From NCBI GenBank assembly GCA_039927975.1, contig JBDSTZ010000453.1, positions 1-8,043 on the forward strand: DNA of 8,043 bases, read 5' to 3'. The position numbers and the translations under genes were made by a program. The notes below the pieces were generated by a model. The model was not told the DNA's origin, made no database searches, and saw only the letters and a list, made by a program, of their open reading frames with translations. This DNA is from JBDSTZ01 sp039927975 (GTDB lineage: Bacteria; Pseudomonadota; Gammaproteobacteria; Burkholderiales; Burkholderiaceae_D). Every line of letters starts with the position of its first letter. Position 1 is the stretch's first letter. Shown in pieces: positions 1-6,086 of the stretch.

Positions 1-152
1 CGGCGGCGATTCCGGTGCGGCCCAACACCTATTATTTTTCGATATCCTCGAAAAGCCCCTTGTACGAGCGGGCGCTCGACGCGGCGGCGCTGGCGATTTA
101 CACTCCGGACGGCATCCCCGGACTGAAAATCGAGTTGATCGCCGTGACTTGA
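1..152 (+). CDS. tssK: C-terminal end of a type VI secretion baseplate protein, TssK-like (partial)
   Basis: An open frame enters from the left edge (first full codon at 3) and stops with TGA at 150-152, giving the last 49 residues. They read IPVRPNTYYFSI near the start and IPGLKIELIAV at the end. This matches my memory of TssK/VasE C-termini: an 'IPVR' strand, an aromatic YYF pair, a helix of the type 'LYERALDAAALAIYTP', then a hydrophobic strand of the 'LxLELxAV' type. TssK is the trimeric cytoplasmic baseplate subunit linking the type VI sheath-tube machine to the TssJLM membrane complex, and its C-terminal domain contacts the membrane complex. Only the tail is visible and no other T6SS gene is in the window, so the call rests on one short stretch. 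The next gene is unrelated and separated by 208 bp, suggesting this is the 3' border of an operon to the left. Confidence 0.62.
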   Translation, partial: AAIPVRPNTYYFSISSKSPLYERALDAAALAIYTPDGIPGLKIELIAVT

Positions 153-171
153 GCTCGGCGTCACCGTATCG

Positions 172-195
172 GGCTGGCGGTTCACGCCGCCCGCC
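172..195 (+). terminator. GC-rich hairpin after the TssK-like gene, possible weak terminator
   Basis: Twenty bases after the TGA at 152 lies an inverted repeat: GGC-T-GGCGG (172-180) and CCGCC-C-GCC (187-195), eight pairs with one internal mismatch around a 6-base loop. There is no T-run after it, so it is not a canonical intrinsic terminator. In such GC-rich sequence hairpins also arise by chance; its placement just behind a stop codon is the main support. Confidence 0.28.
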
Positions 196-279
196 GCGGG
201 CCATGCGAGCGCCGCCGCGTCGCCGCCATCCGTGAGCCCGCGCGCACCGGGCGCCGCTCCGGATTTCGCCTAAATCTTG

Positions 280-285
280 TATGAT
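280..285 (+). promoter_or_regulatory. Candidate -10 element upstream of the CDF transporter gene
   Basis: TATGAT at 280-285 matches the sigma-70 -10 consensus at five of six bases and sits in a short AT-richer patch in otherwise very GC-rich intergenic DNA. No good -35 is seen at the 17-bp distance (257-262). If real, transcription would begin near 292 and leave a leader of about 70 bases before the CDF start at 361. No zinc- or metal-regulator operator was recognised. Confidence 0.42.
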
Positions 286-360
286 CGGCCGGCAGGCGGC
301 GGATACCGCGACGCGACGTTCGCCATCGCCTGTTCCCCGACGAGCCGACCATGAGGCGAC

Positions 361-1302
361 ATGTCCAAAGGCAACAAGAAAGTGGTGTACGCGGCGCTGG
401 TCGGCAATCTGCTGATCGCGATCACCAAGTTCGGCGCGGCGTTCTACACGGGCAGCTCGGCCATGCTGTCGGAAGGCGTGCATTCCCTCGTCGATACCGG
501 CAACGAGGTGCTGCTGCTGTACGGCATGCGCCGCGCCGCGCTGCCCCCCGATAGACAATTTCCTTTCGGTCACGGCAAGGAAATTTATTTCTGGAGCTTT
601 GTCGTCGCCTTGCTGGTGTTCGCGCTGGGCGCCGGGGTGTCGATTTACGAAGGCATCCACCACCTGCGCACGCCGGGCGCGATCGCCAATCCCATGGTCA
701 ATTTTGTGGTGATCGGCCTGTGCCTGCTCTTCGAGGGCGGCTCATGGTGGGTGGCGCTCAAGGAATTCCGCAAGCGCAAGGGCGAGCGCGGCTATCTGGA
801 GGCGGTCGAGGCCGGCAAGGACCCGACCACCTTCGTCGTCCTGCTGGAGGACAGCGCGGCGCTGCTCGGTTTGCTCGTCGCGCTGGCGGCCCTGGTGCTG
901 ACGCGGGTGACCGGCAATCCCGTGTTCGACGCAGCGGCATCGATCGTCATCGGCGCGATTCTCGCCGTGACGGCGCTGATCCTGGCGCGCGAGACCAAGA
1001 GTTTGCTGATCGGCGAGAGCGCCAGCCACGACGTCGTCGAAGGCATCCGGCGCCTGATCGAGGAAGTCCCCGAGGTCGACCGCGTCAACGAAATCCTGAC
1101 CATGCATGTGGGGCCGGACTACGTGCTGGCCAATATCAGCGTGATGATATCGCCGGCCACGGAGCGGGCGAGGGTGCACCAGGTGTTCGACCAGATCGAC
1201 GCGCAAATCAAAGGGCGCTACCCGGCGGTGAAGCGGGTGTTCGTCGAGTCCGAGACGGCGCTGCACGCGAAGGCGGCGTCGCATGCGATCAGCCGCCCGT
1301 GA
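361..1302 (+). CDS. Cation diffusion facilitator transporter, ZnT9/SLC30A9-like subgroup
   Basis: This 313-residue inner-membrane protein belongs to the CDF family, proton-coupled exporters of Zn2+ and related divalent metals. The N-terminal half has several hydrophobic segments (about 8-28, 33-55, 77-100, 112-132, 160-182, 190-210), followed by a cytoplasmic domain of about 90 residues. Helix 2 carries H41-SLV-D45 inside SEGVHSLVDTGNE, and helix 5 carries DPTT (154-157) and LLEDSAALLG (161-170). These two blocks are characteristic of the ZnT9-like branch rather than the YiiP/FieF type: the second His-xxx-Asp is replaced by a block with E163 and D164. PFGHGKE (68-74) is also typical. The start is preceded by GAGG at 353-356 with five bases of spacing; an out-of-frame ATG at 351 is rejected. 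The stop lies 6 bp from a convergent minus-strand reading frame. Transport substrate is not proven by sequence; zinc or manganese are most likely. Confidence 0.9.
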   Translation: MSKGNKKVVYAALVGNLLIAITKFGAAFYTGSSAMLSEGVHSLVDTGNEVLLLYGMRRAALPPDRQFPFGHGKEIYFWSFVVALLVFALGAGVSIYEGIHHLRTPGAIANPMVNFVVIGLCLLFEGGSWWVALKEFRKRKGERGYLEAVEAGKDPTTFVVLLEDSAALLGLLVALAALVLTRVTGNPVFDAAASIVIGAILAVTALILARETKSLLIGESASHDVVEGIRRLIEEVPEVDRVNEILTMHVGPDYVLANISVMISPATERARVHQVFDQIDAQIKGRYPAVKRVFVESETALHAKAASHAISRP

Positions 1303-1308
1303 GGCCGC

Positions 1309-1653
1309 TCATTTTCCCGGCGGCGGCGCAAACCGCGAGACGCAATGCCGCGCGCCGTCCGCACCTGGCATCGCGGTGAGGTGCTCGACCACCATCCGCA
1401 CGCTGCCGTCCGCATACCGGTGTGCGACCTCGCCCTCCCAACTACCGGCGATGGCCAGCGCGCGCAGGATGGTGTCGCCCAGCCCCGCCGCCTGGCGCTC
1501 GCAGCGCAGCAGGCGCGCATGCTGGCCGAGCGCCTGTTCGCGCGTGTAGCCGGTGCCGGCGCAGAAAGCCAGGTTGACGTCGACGATGACGCCGTCGGCG
1601 TCGGGAGCGGTGGCGCCGGCGCGCGGGCTGGGCCGGAAAAACGGTGCCGTACT
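1309..1653 (-). pseudogene. PAS domain without its own start, probable frameshifted or relic gene
   Basis: Reading the minus strand from 1653 to a TGA at 1311-1309 gives about 114 codons that encode a recognisable PAS (sensor) fold: DADGVIVDVNLAF, TGYTREQALGQHARLL, then a G-x-W-x-GE block (GSWEGE), RYADGSVRMV and a closing strand before the stop. This is the typical pattern of PAS domains in bacterial signalling proteins. No good start codon lies directly ahead of it in this frame; the nearest ATG is at 1725-1723, inside the upstream HTH gene. The domain begins almost at its core, missing the usual N-terminal cap helix, and no output domain (GGDEF, EAL, kinase) follows. It sits in the +1 frame relative to the HTH gene (2101-1655), whose stop is followed at once by a second stop. 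Either one extra base split an HTH-PAS protein of about 264 residues, or this is a remnant of another gene. The PAS identity is fairly secure; the broken status is an inference. Confidence 0.6.
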
Positions 1654-1654
1654 A

Positions 1655-2101
1655 TTACATCGGGCATGGCGGACGGCGCGTGCCGGCCGTGCGCGGGCGC
1701 TTGGTTTGCAGCTTGAACAGCGCATGCACGAAGTCGCGCGCGAGGCGCTGGTCGGCGTCGCACAGGAGGCCGATGTCGGCCAACAGGGCCAGGTCGGCCG
1801 GGTCGAGCGGGGCGCCTCGGCCGCGCGCGGGGCGCGCCTGCGGCATCGGGCTGGAATGGCCGAACCGCAGCCATTCGGGAGAGACTTCGAGCCACAGCGC
1901 GATCGAACGCAGCTTGCCCTGAGTCGGCACGGCCTGGCCAAGCAGCCAGCGGCGCGCCGCGTGGACGGTGACCGGGGTGCCGCTGTGGCGGCGATTGAAT
2001 TCGCGCGCCAGCGCGGTCGGGCTGTCCGGCGGAAAGCCGATCTTGCGTAAGCCTTGCAAGAGGCGCTGACGGAAGCTGTCCGGCTCGATCGGTAGACGCA
2101 T
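1655..2101 (-). CDS. Small helix-turn-helix (XRE-like) DNA-binding protein
   Basis: This encodes a 148-residue protein. Residues about 8-80 look like a lambda-repressor/XRE-type HTH of a kind common in Burkholderiales: FRQRLLQGLRKIGF, then LAREFNRRHSG, TPVTVHAARRWLLGQAVPTQ as the likely recognition region, and LRSIALWLEVSPEWLRFG closing the bundle. A Pro/Arg/Ala-rich linker follows (about 84-98), then a short helical segment (LALLADIGLLCDADQRLARDFVHALFKLQ). The last 16 residues (KRPRTAGTRR...) are basic and look like out-of-frame read-through. The ATG at 2101 has no strong Shine-Dalgarno. It is transcribed away from the esterase at 2406 with a 304-bp shared control region, so it could regulate itself or the esterase. 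A PAS domain follows downstream in the +1 frame. The regulated target is unknown. Confidence 0.68.
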   Translation of the reverse strand: MRLPIEPDSFRQRLLQGLRKIGFPPDSPTALAREFNRRHSGTPVTVHAARRWLLGQAVPTQGKLRSIALWLEVSPEWLRFGHSSPMPQARPARGRGAPLDPADLALLADIGLLCDADQRLARDFVHALFKLQTKRPRTAGTRRPPCPM

Positions 2102-2158
2102 GGCGTATCCAGGGGCGTGAACATCGCTGCGCGAGGGAGTCGGGCAGGCAACAAGTTC

Positions 2159-2190
2159 ATTTTAGCAATAATTTGGTGGGAATTGGTGAT
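2159..2190 (-). promoter_or_regulatory. Candidate promoter and operator for the HTH gene
   Basis: This is an AT-rich island in GC-rich DNA. On the minus strand TAAAAT (plus-strand 2164-2159) is a good -10 match, about 58 bases before the HTH start at 2101. The -35 region is poor (ACCAAT at 2187-2182). Overlapping it is a direct repeat: TTGGTG at 2173-2178 and again at 2183-2188, ten bases apart, one helical turn, so a protein could contact both copies on the same DNA face. A third TTGGTG is at 2344-2349 before the esterase promoter. An operator for the adjacent HTH protein is a reasonable inference, not shown. Confidence 0.4.
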
Positions 2191-2240
2191 CTTTCGGTGG
2201 CGGCGCGCGCAGTTGTGGCATGGGCGGCGGGAGGCTTGTC

Positions 2241-2290
2241 GCGGCAGCGGGAAGCGGCAGCGGGAAGCGGCAGGGAAGCGGCAGCGGAAA
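2241..2290 (+). repeat. Imperfect G/A-rich tandem repeat, four units of about 13 bp
   Basis: Two exact 13-bp copies of GCGGCAGCGGGAA (2241-2253, 2254-2266) are followed by an 11-bp copy lacking two bases (2267-2277) and a 13-bp copy with one substitution (2278-2290). A degenerate continuation (AAGCGGAAGG) follows near 2304. The array lies between the HTH gene and the divergent esterase and is strongly purine-biased on the plus strand. Its two exact copies suggest recent slippage duplication. Function unknown. Confidence 0.85.
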
Positions 2291-2343
2291 GCGACGGGGT
2301 CTGCAAGCGGAAGGGGGATGCGGCGGGGCCCGGACGCGCCACA

Positions 2344-2375
2344 TTGGTGCGTGCGCGGGGCGTCGCGGGTATAGT
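2344..2375 (+). promoter_or_regulatory. Candidate promoter of the esterase gene
   Basis: TATAGT at 2370-2375 resembles a sigma-70 -10 box and would place the transcription start near 2382, leaving a leader of about 24 bases before the ATG at 2406. TTGGTG at 2344-2349 is the nearest -35-like hexamer but with a long 20-bp spacer; it is also a third copy of the hexamer repeated at 2173 and 2183. The ribosome binding site is weak (GAG at 2395-2397). Confidence 0.4.
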
Positions 2376-2405
2376 TGTGTTCCGTCCCATCATTGAGTCT
2401 CCACC

Positions 2406-3980
2406 ATGGTTGAACCGAAGCGCCGCGCATTTTTGCAGCAGTCCCTCGTCATTACATCCGGCATGCTAGGCCTTGATGCCTTTGCGGCCGGCGAGTCCCC
2501 CACCGCCGCCACCCGGCACGGCCCGATCCGTGGCTACCGGGACAACGGCGTGAATGTCTTCAAAGGTGTGCGCTATGGCGCCGACACGGCCGCGCGGCGG
2601 TTCATGGCGCCGTTGCCGCCGCAGCCCTGGCGCGAGGTGCGCGACGCGCTCGCGCACGGTGCGTCGGCGCCGCAGTCCCGGGGCGAGGACGCGACCGGCG
2701 AGGATTGCTTGTTCCTCAATGTGTACAGCCCCGGATTGCGCGACAAGGGCAAGCGCCCGGTCATGTTCTACATACATGGCGGCGCCTACAACAACGGCTC
2801 CGGTTCGAGCCCGCTGTACGACGGCGTGCGGCTGTGCCGGCGCGGCGACGTGGTGGTCGTCACCGTCAATCATCGCCTCAACGCATTTGGGTACCTGTAC
2901 CTGGCGCGCCATGGCGGCGAGCCGTATGCCGACTCGGGCAACGCCGGCCAGCTCGACCTGATCCTCGCCCTGCAATGGGTGCGCGACAATATCGCCGAAT
3001 TCGGCGGCGATCCGGACAATGTGATGGTGTTCGGCCAATCCGGCGGCGGGGCGAAAATCGCCACCTTGATGGCGATGCCGGCCGCCGCCGGCCTGTTCCA
3101 TCGCGCCGCCACCATGAGCGGCCAGCAGGTCACGGCCAGCGGACCGCTCAACGCCACCCTGCGCGCGCAGGCGGTGCTCGATGCGCTGAGGTTGCCGGCG
3201 CAGGGGATCGAGGCGATCCGCAGCATGCCGTATCAGCGCATTCTCGAGGTGCTCGGCACGCGCGACCCGGTGCTGCCGTTTGGCGGCGTGTCGTTCGCAC
3301 CCGTGCTCGACGAGCGCAACCTGATGCGCCATCCCTTTTATCCGGACGCGCCGCCCCAGTCGGCCCGCATCCCGATGATGATCGGGAACACCCACGATGA
3401 AACGCGCGCCTTCCTGGGCGGCGACGCCGGCAACTTCAATCTGGGCTGGGACCAGCTGCCGGCCAAGCTGGTGCAGAACATGCGGGTCGATATCCAGCCC
3501 GAGGCGGTGATCGCGGCGTACCGCAAGCTGTATCCGGCGCTGTCGGCGAGCGACCTGATGTTCAAGATCACCACGGCTTCGCGATCGTGGCGCGGCGCCA
3601 TCATCGAGGCTGAGGAACGGGCGAAGTCGGGCAGCCCGGCGTTTGTGTACCAGCTCAACTGGGCCACGCCAAGAGACGGCGGCAAGTACGGCGCGCCGCA
3701 CGCGTCCGACATTCAGCTGGTGTTCGACAATATCGGCAAGCCGGGCGCGACGGCGATCGGACCGCAGGCGCAAACCATGGCCGACATCATGAGCGAGGCG
3801 TTCATCGCGTTCGCGCGCAGCGGCAAGCCGGACAACAAGTTGATTCCGCATTGGGCGCCGTACGAATTGGCGCGCCGCCAGACCATGATCTTCGACGTGC
3901 CGCCAAGGCTGGAGAACGATCCGCGCGGCGCCGAGCGCAAGCTGTTTGCCAAAGTGCCGTTCGTGCAGGCGGGTACCTGA
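2406..3980 (+). CDS. Tat-exported type B carboxylesterase (alpha/beta hydrolase)
   Basis: This encodes a 524-residue hydrolase of the carboxylesterase type B / para-nitrobenzyl esterase family, which cleaves carboxylic esters. The N-terminus has a twin-arginine signal (KRRAFLQQS, residues 5-13), a hydrophobic stretch and a likely cleavage site after AFA around residue 27, so the enzyme is expected in the periplasm or outside the cell. Family landmarks appear in order: EDCLFLNVYSP (99-109), the oxyanion-hole HGGAY (124-128), nucleophile elbow GQSGGG with Ser212, acidic residue Glu332 in NTHDE, and His432 in GAPHASD. The catalytic triad is therefore complete, and length is normal for the family. 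It stands alone: the HTH gene is divergent, and 181 bp separate it from the ATP-grasp operon. The true substrate cannot be read from the sequence; these enzymes act on many esters. No downstream partner suggests a pathway. Confidence 0.92.
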   Translation: MVEPKRRAFLQQSLVITSGMLGLDAFAAGESPTAATRHGPIRGYRDNGVNVFKGVRYGADTAARRFMAPLPPQPWREVRDALAHGASAPQSRGEDATGEDCLFLNVYSPGLRDKGKRPVMFYIHGGAYNNGSGSSPLYDGVRLCRRGDVVVVTVNHRLNAFGYLYLARHGGEPYADSGNAGQLDLILALQWVRDNIAEFGGDPDNVMVFGQSGGGAKIATLMAMPAAAGLFHRAATMSGQQVTASGPLNATLRAQAVLDALRLPAQGIEAIRSMPYQRILEVLGTRDPVLPFGGVSFAPVLDERNLMRHPFYPDAPPQSARIPMMIGNTHDETRAFLGGDAGNFNLGWDQLPAKLVQNMRVDIQPEAVIAAYRKLYPALSASDLMFKITTASRSWRGAIIEAEERAKSGSPAFVYQLNWATPRDGGKYGAPHASDIQLVFDNIGKPGATAIGPQAQTMADIMSEAFIAFARSGKPDNKLIPHWAPYELARRQTMIFDVPPRLENDPRGAERKLFAKVPFVQAGT

Positions 3981-4004
3981 CCGGACGGGGGCAAATTGAT
4001 TGCG

Positions 4005-4030
4005 CCCGGGGCCGGTTATATCCCCGCGGG
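4005..4030 (+). terminator. Hairpin downstream of the esterase gene, possible terminator
   Basis: CCC-GGGG at 4005-4011 can pair with CCCC-(GC)-GGG at 4022-4030, seven G:C pairs with a 2-base bulge and a 10-base loop, starting 25 bases after the esterase stop. No T-run follows (the next bases are TGGATGAAAAATTT), so it would be at best an imperfect or factor-assisted terminator. The rest of the 181-bp gap (to 4161) is less GC-rich than the surroundings; I found no convincing -35/-10 pair for the following operon there. Confidence 0.3.
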
Positions 4031-4161
4031 TGGATGAAAAATTTCCTATAGCAAGGAACGGGATTTCTTCTCTGTAATGTACGCTCGCGCACGGAGACAG
4101 TGCTGGCGGCTATGTAGTCTGGATAGAAGCAAATAGTTTTGTTGCAACTTCCCGCACAGGC

Positions 4162-5262
4162 ATGCCCACTTCTTTCCTCGCCAACGTTTTTCCCAGCCCC
4201 GGCGCCGACGCCCGGCCGTCGCCCTGCGGCGTCCTGGAAAGGATGCCCAAATGGCTCATTTGCGTGCCGCTGGCCGCGCAGTGGTGTTGGCTCGGCCTGC
4301 GTTACCGCAGTCTGACCTTGCCGTCCGCGGCCAACCCATGCATCACCTCAGGCGGCCTGGTGGGTGAGGGAAAGCTCGAGTATTTTGAGCAGCTCGGGCG
4401 GACAGGCCGCGCCGCCACGCCGCTCTACGTCGGCGTGCACGACATCGCCGCGCTGTCTGCGTGCGAGCTCGCCTCTATCCTTGGCAGCGCGGGGATCGTC
4501 TTTCCCGTCGTCGCCAAGCCCGACCTGGGCTTGTGCGGATATGGGGTCTGCAAACTCGACACCCTCGCCGCCTTGCTTGAATACGCCACGCGCTTCCCGG
4601 CCGGGGAATGTCTCGTGCTGCAGCAGTATCTGCCACAGGAACATGAAGCCGGCATCTTCTATGTGCGCGACCCGCGCAGCGGTGCCGGGCGCCTGATCGG
4701 CCTGGCCCTGCGCTATTATCCGCGCGTGCAGGGGGACGGCTGTTCGACACTGGGCGAATTGGTCCGCAAAGACCCGCGCGCCGCGCGCATGCTGCGATCG
4801 CCGGCGCACGCCTGTCCGCACGACCGGGCCAGCGGTCCAGCCGCCGGGCAGACCGTGCGCCGGGCCACGATTGGCTCGACCAGGGTCGGTGGACTGTACC
4901 GTGACGGTGGCGCCTTGATCACGCAGGCCTTGACGGCGGCCGTCGACCAGATCGCCCGCGAGATGCCGGAGTTTCACTTTGGCCGCTTCGACGTCCGCTT
5001 CGACGACGTGCGCGAGCTCCAGGCCGGACGCGGTTTCGCCATCATGGAAATCAACGGCGCCGGTTCCGAAGCGATTCACGCGTGGGACCCGGAACTCGGC
5101 CTGGCCGCCGGCCTGCGGACGGTGTTCGCCAAGCAGCGACTGCTGTTCGAGATCGGTGCCGCCAACCGCGCGCGCGGCGTGCGAGCGCTGCGATTGCGCG
5201 AACTGATCCGCTTGAATCGTCGCCAGAACCGCCTTATCGACCTGTATCCCCCTTCGAACTGA
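4162..5262 (+). CDS. ATP-grasp ligase with hydrophobic N-terminal segment, first gene of a lipid-type operon
   Basis: This encodes a 366-residue ATP-grasp enzyme, distantly like D-alanine-D-alanine ligase; such enzymes activate a carboxylate as acyl phosphate and couple it to an amine. Residues about 26-60 (LERMPKWL, a hydrophobic stretch to about 45, then PSAANP) followed by SGGLVGEGK (63-71) are typical of a family usually annotated only as ATP-grasp or hypothetical. The nucleotide fold shows FPVVAKPDLGLCGYG (114-128, Lys119 and glycine-rich loop), the hinge LVLQQYLP (151-158), RFDVRFDD (275-282) and the Mg-binding pair E296/N298 in MEINGAGSE. The hydrophobic N-terminal stretch suggests membrane contact. 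The ATG at 4162 is chosen because LER before Met28 appears conserved in the family; Met28 (4243) has a purine-rich lead (GGAAAGG) and remains an alternative. The ribosome binding site of the first ATG is poor. Gene stop is 2 bp ahead of the OlsB-like gene, indicating co-transcription. Substrates are unknown. Confidence 0.82.
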   Translation: MPTSFLANVFPSPGADARPSPCGVLERMPKWLICVPLAAQWCWLGLRYRSLTLPSAANPCITSGGLVGEGKLEYFEQLGRTGRAATPLYVGVHDIAALSACELASILGSAGIVFPVVAKPDLGLCGYGVCKLDTLAALLEYATRFPAGECLVLQQYLPQEHEAGIFYVRDPRSGAGRLIGLALRYYPRVQGDGCSTLGELVRKDPRAARMLRSPAHACPHDRASGPAAGQTVRRATIGSTRVGGLYRDGGALITQALTAAVDQIAREMPEFHFGRFDVRFDDVRELQAGRGFAIMEINGAGSEAIHAWDPELGLAAGLRTVFAKQRLLFEIGAANRARGVRALRLRELIRLNRRQNRLIDLYPPSN

Positions 5263-5264
5263 CC

Positions 5265-6086
5265 ATGCGCACGCACACTCAACTTTCCTCGCCCCTTATC
5301 CTGCCAAAAGAGCCGATGGCGCCGGCGCGCGCCGCCTGGCGTTTCGCCACCAGCTGGGCCGAATCGGAGCTCGAGGTGCGCGCGGCCCAGCGACTGCGCT
5401 ATGCCATCTTCGCCGGCGAAATGGGCGCCAGCCTGACGCGGCCGGCGGGCGCGTCGCCCGGCTGCGATGTCGACCGTTTCGACGCCTATTGCGACCATTT
5501 GCTCGTGCATGTGGTCGACCCGCTCGGCGCGGCGCCGGCGAAGCTGGTCGGCACCTACCGCGTGCTGCGACCGGAAGGCGCACGGCGCGCCGGCGGCTAC
5601 TACTCGGAGAGCGAGTTCGACCTGGCGCCGCTGCGGCCGCTGCGCGCTTCGGCGGTGGAGCTGGGGCGCGCCTGCGTCGACGCGGCATGGCGTAGCGGTG
5701 GCGTGATCATGGCGCTCTGGAACGAACTGGGCAGCTATATGCTCAGGCATAGGCTCGATACGATGTTTGGCTGCGCCAGCATCGGCGTCACCGACGGCGG
5801 CGCGCAGGCGCGCCGAATCTGGCGCCACGTCAGCGCCAGCCACCTGGCCGCAACGGCATGGCAGCTGCGTCCGCTGCGGCCGCTCGAACGGCTCGACGAC
5901 GTCAGCGACGAAGCGCTGCGTCTGCGCGACTTGCCGCCACTGCTCAAGGGGTACCTGCGCTGCGGCGCCAAGGTACTCGGTCCGCCTTCGCTCGACCCGC
6001 AATTCAATACTGCCGACCTGCCGATCATGCTGCGCCTGGACGATTTGTCGGAGCGCTACCGCAAGCAATTCCTGAGCGCCCGATGA
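5265..6086 (+). CDS. olsB: OlsB-like N-acyltransferase (GNAT fold; lyso-ornithine-lipid type)
   Basis: This encodes a 273-residue protein of the OlsB family, acyltransferases that move a 3-hydroxyacyl chain from acyl carrier protein to the alpha-amino group of an amino acid (ornithine in OlsB, glycine in GlsB), making a lyso-aminolipid at the inner membrane. Family landmarks: QRLRYAIFAGEMGA (42-55), DVDRFDAYCDHLLV (68-81), VGTYRVL (95-101), YYSESEFDL (112-120), ELGRACVDAAWR (132-143), GCASIGVTDGG (169-179), and the C-terminal KGYLRCGAKVLGPPSLDPQF (228-247) continuing into FN-ADLPI. Length suits the family. The ATG at 5265 lies 2 bp after the ligase stop with no Shine-Dalgarno, consistent with translational coupling; an in-frame ATG at 5316 (Met18) has AAAAGAG ahead of it and may be the true start. 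Its stop overlaps the next gene as ATGA. The amino-acid substrate is not certain: ornithine is the default, but the neighbours differ from a classic olsBA pair. Confidence 0.85.
   Translation: MRTHTQLSSPLILPKEPMAPARAAWRFATSWAESELEVRAAQRLRYAIFAGEMGASLTRPAGASPGCDVDRFDAYCDHLLVHVVDPLGAAPAKLVGTYRVLRPEGARRAGGYYSESEFDLAPLRPLRASAVELGRACVDAAWRSGGVIMALWNELGSYMLRHRLDTMFGCASIGVTDGGAQARRIWRHVSASHLAATAWQLRPLRPLERLDDVSDEALRLRDLPPLLKGYLRCGAKVLGPPSLDPQFNTADLPIMLRLDDLSERYRKQFLSAR

Noticed and set aside
1553..2050. 165-codon plus-strand frame across the HTH gene
   Set aside because: Composition is Arg/Ala/Gly/Gln-rich with no domain, while the minus strand gives clear HTH and PAS patterns here.
1309..2430. Single 373-residue minus-strand protein ending in the PAS domain
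   Set aside because: Upstream of the PAS part this frame runs through the HTH gene out of frame and gives Arg/Pro/Ser-rich nonsense; the HTH pattern is in a different frame.
2466..3851. 461-codon open frame on the minus strand opposite the esterase
   Set aside because: Rich in Arg, His, Ala and Gly with no recognisable domain. It lies entirely within the esterase gene, which has an intact triad and signal peptide; long antisense frames are expected in GC-rich coding DNA.
4041..4161. Promoter for the ATP-grasp operon (TGTAAT at 4073, AT-rich patch near 4128-4145)
   Set aside because: No -35 hexamer at a suitable distance from either candidate -10, so no specific promoter could be supported, though one is likely in this gap.
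5082..5264. N-terminal extension of the OlsB-like protein to 334 residues
   Set aside because: This part overlaps the conserved C-terminus of the ATP-grasp ligase in another frame and is Arg-rich without OlsB features.
5076..6068. 330-codon open frame on the minus strand opposite the OlsB-like gene
   Set aside because: Low-complexity Arg/Ala/Gln-rich translation; it covers the end of one real gene and most of the next, which are well supported on the plus strand.
5858..6082. N-terminal extension of the LplT-like protein to 477 residues
   Set aside because: The extra residues are an out-of-frame reading of the OlsB-like C-terminus; LplT homology begins right at the ATG of 6083, which forms an ATGA overlap.
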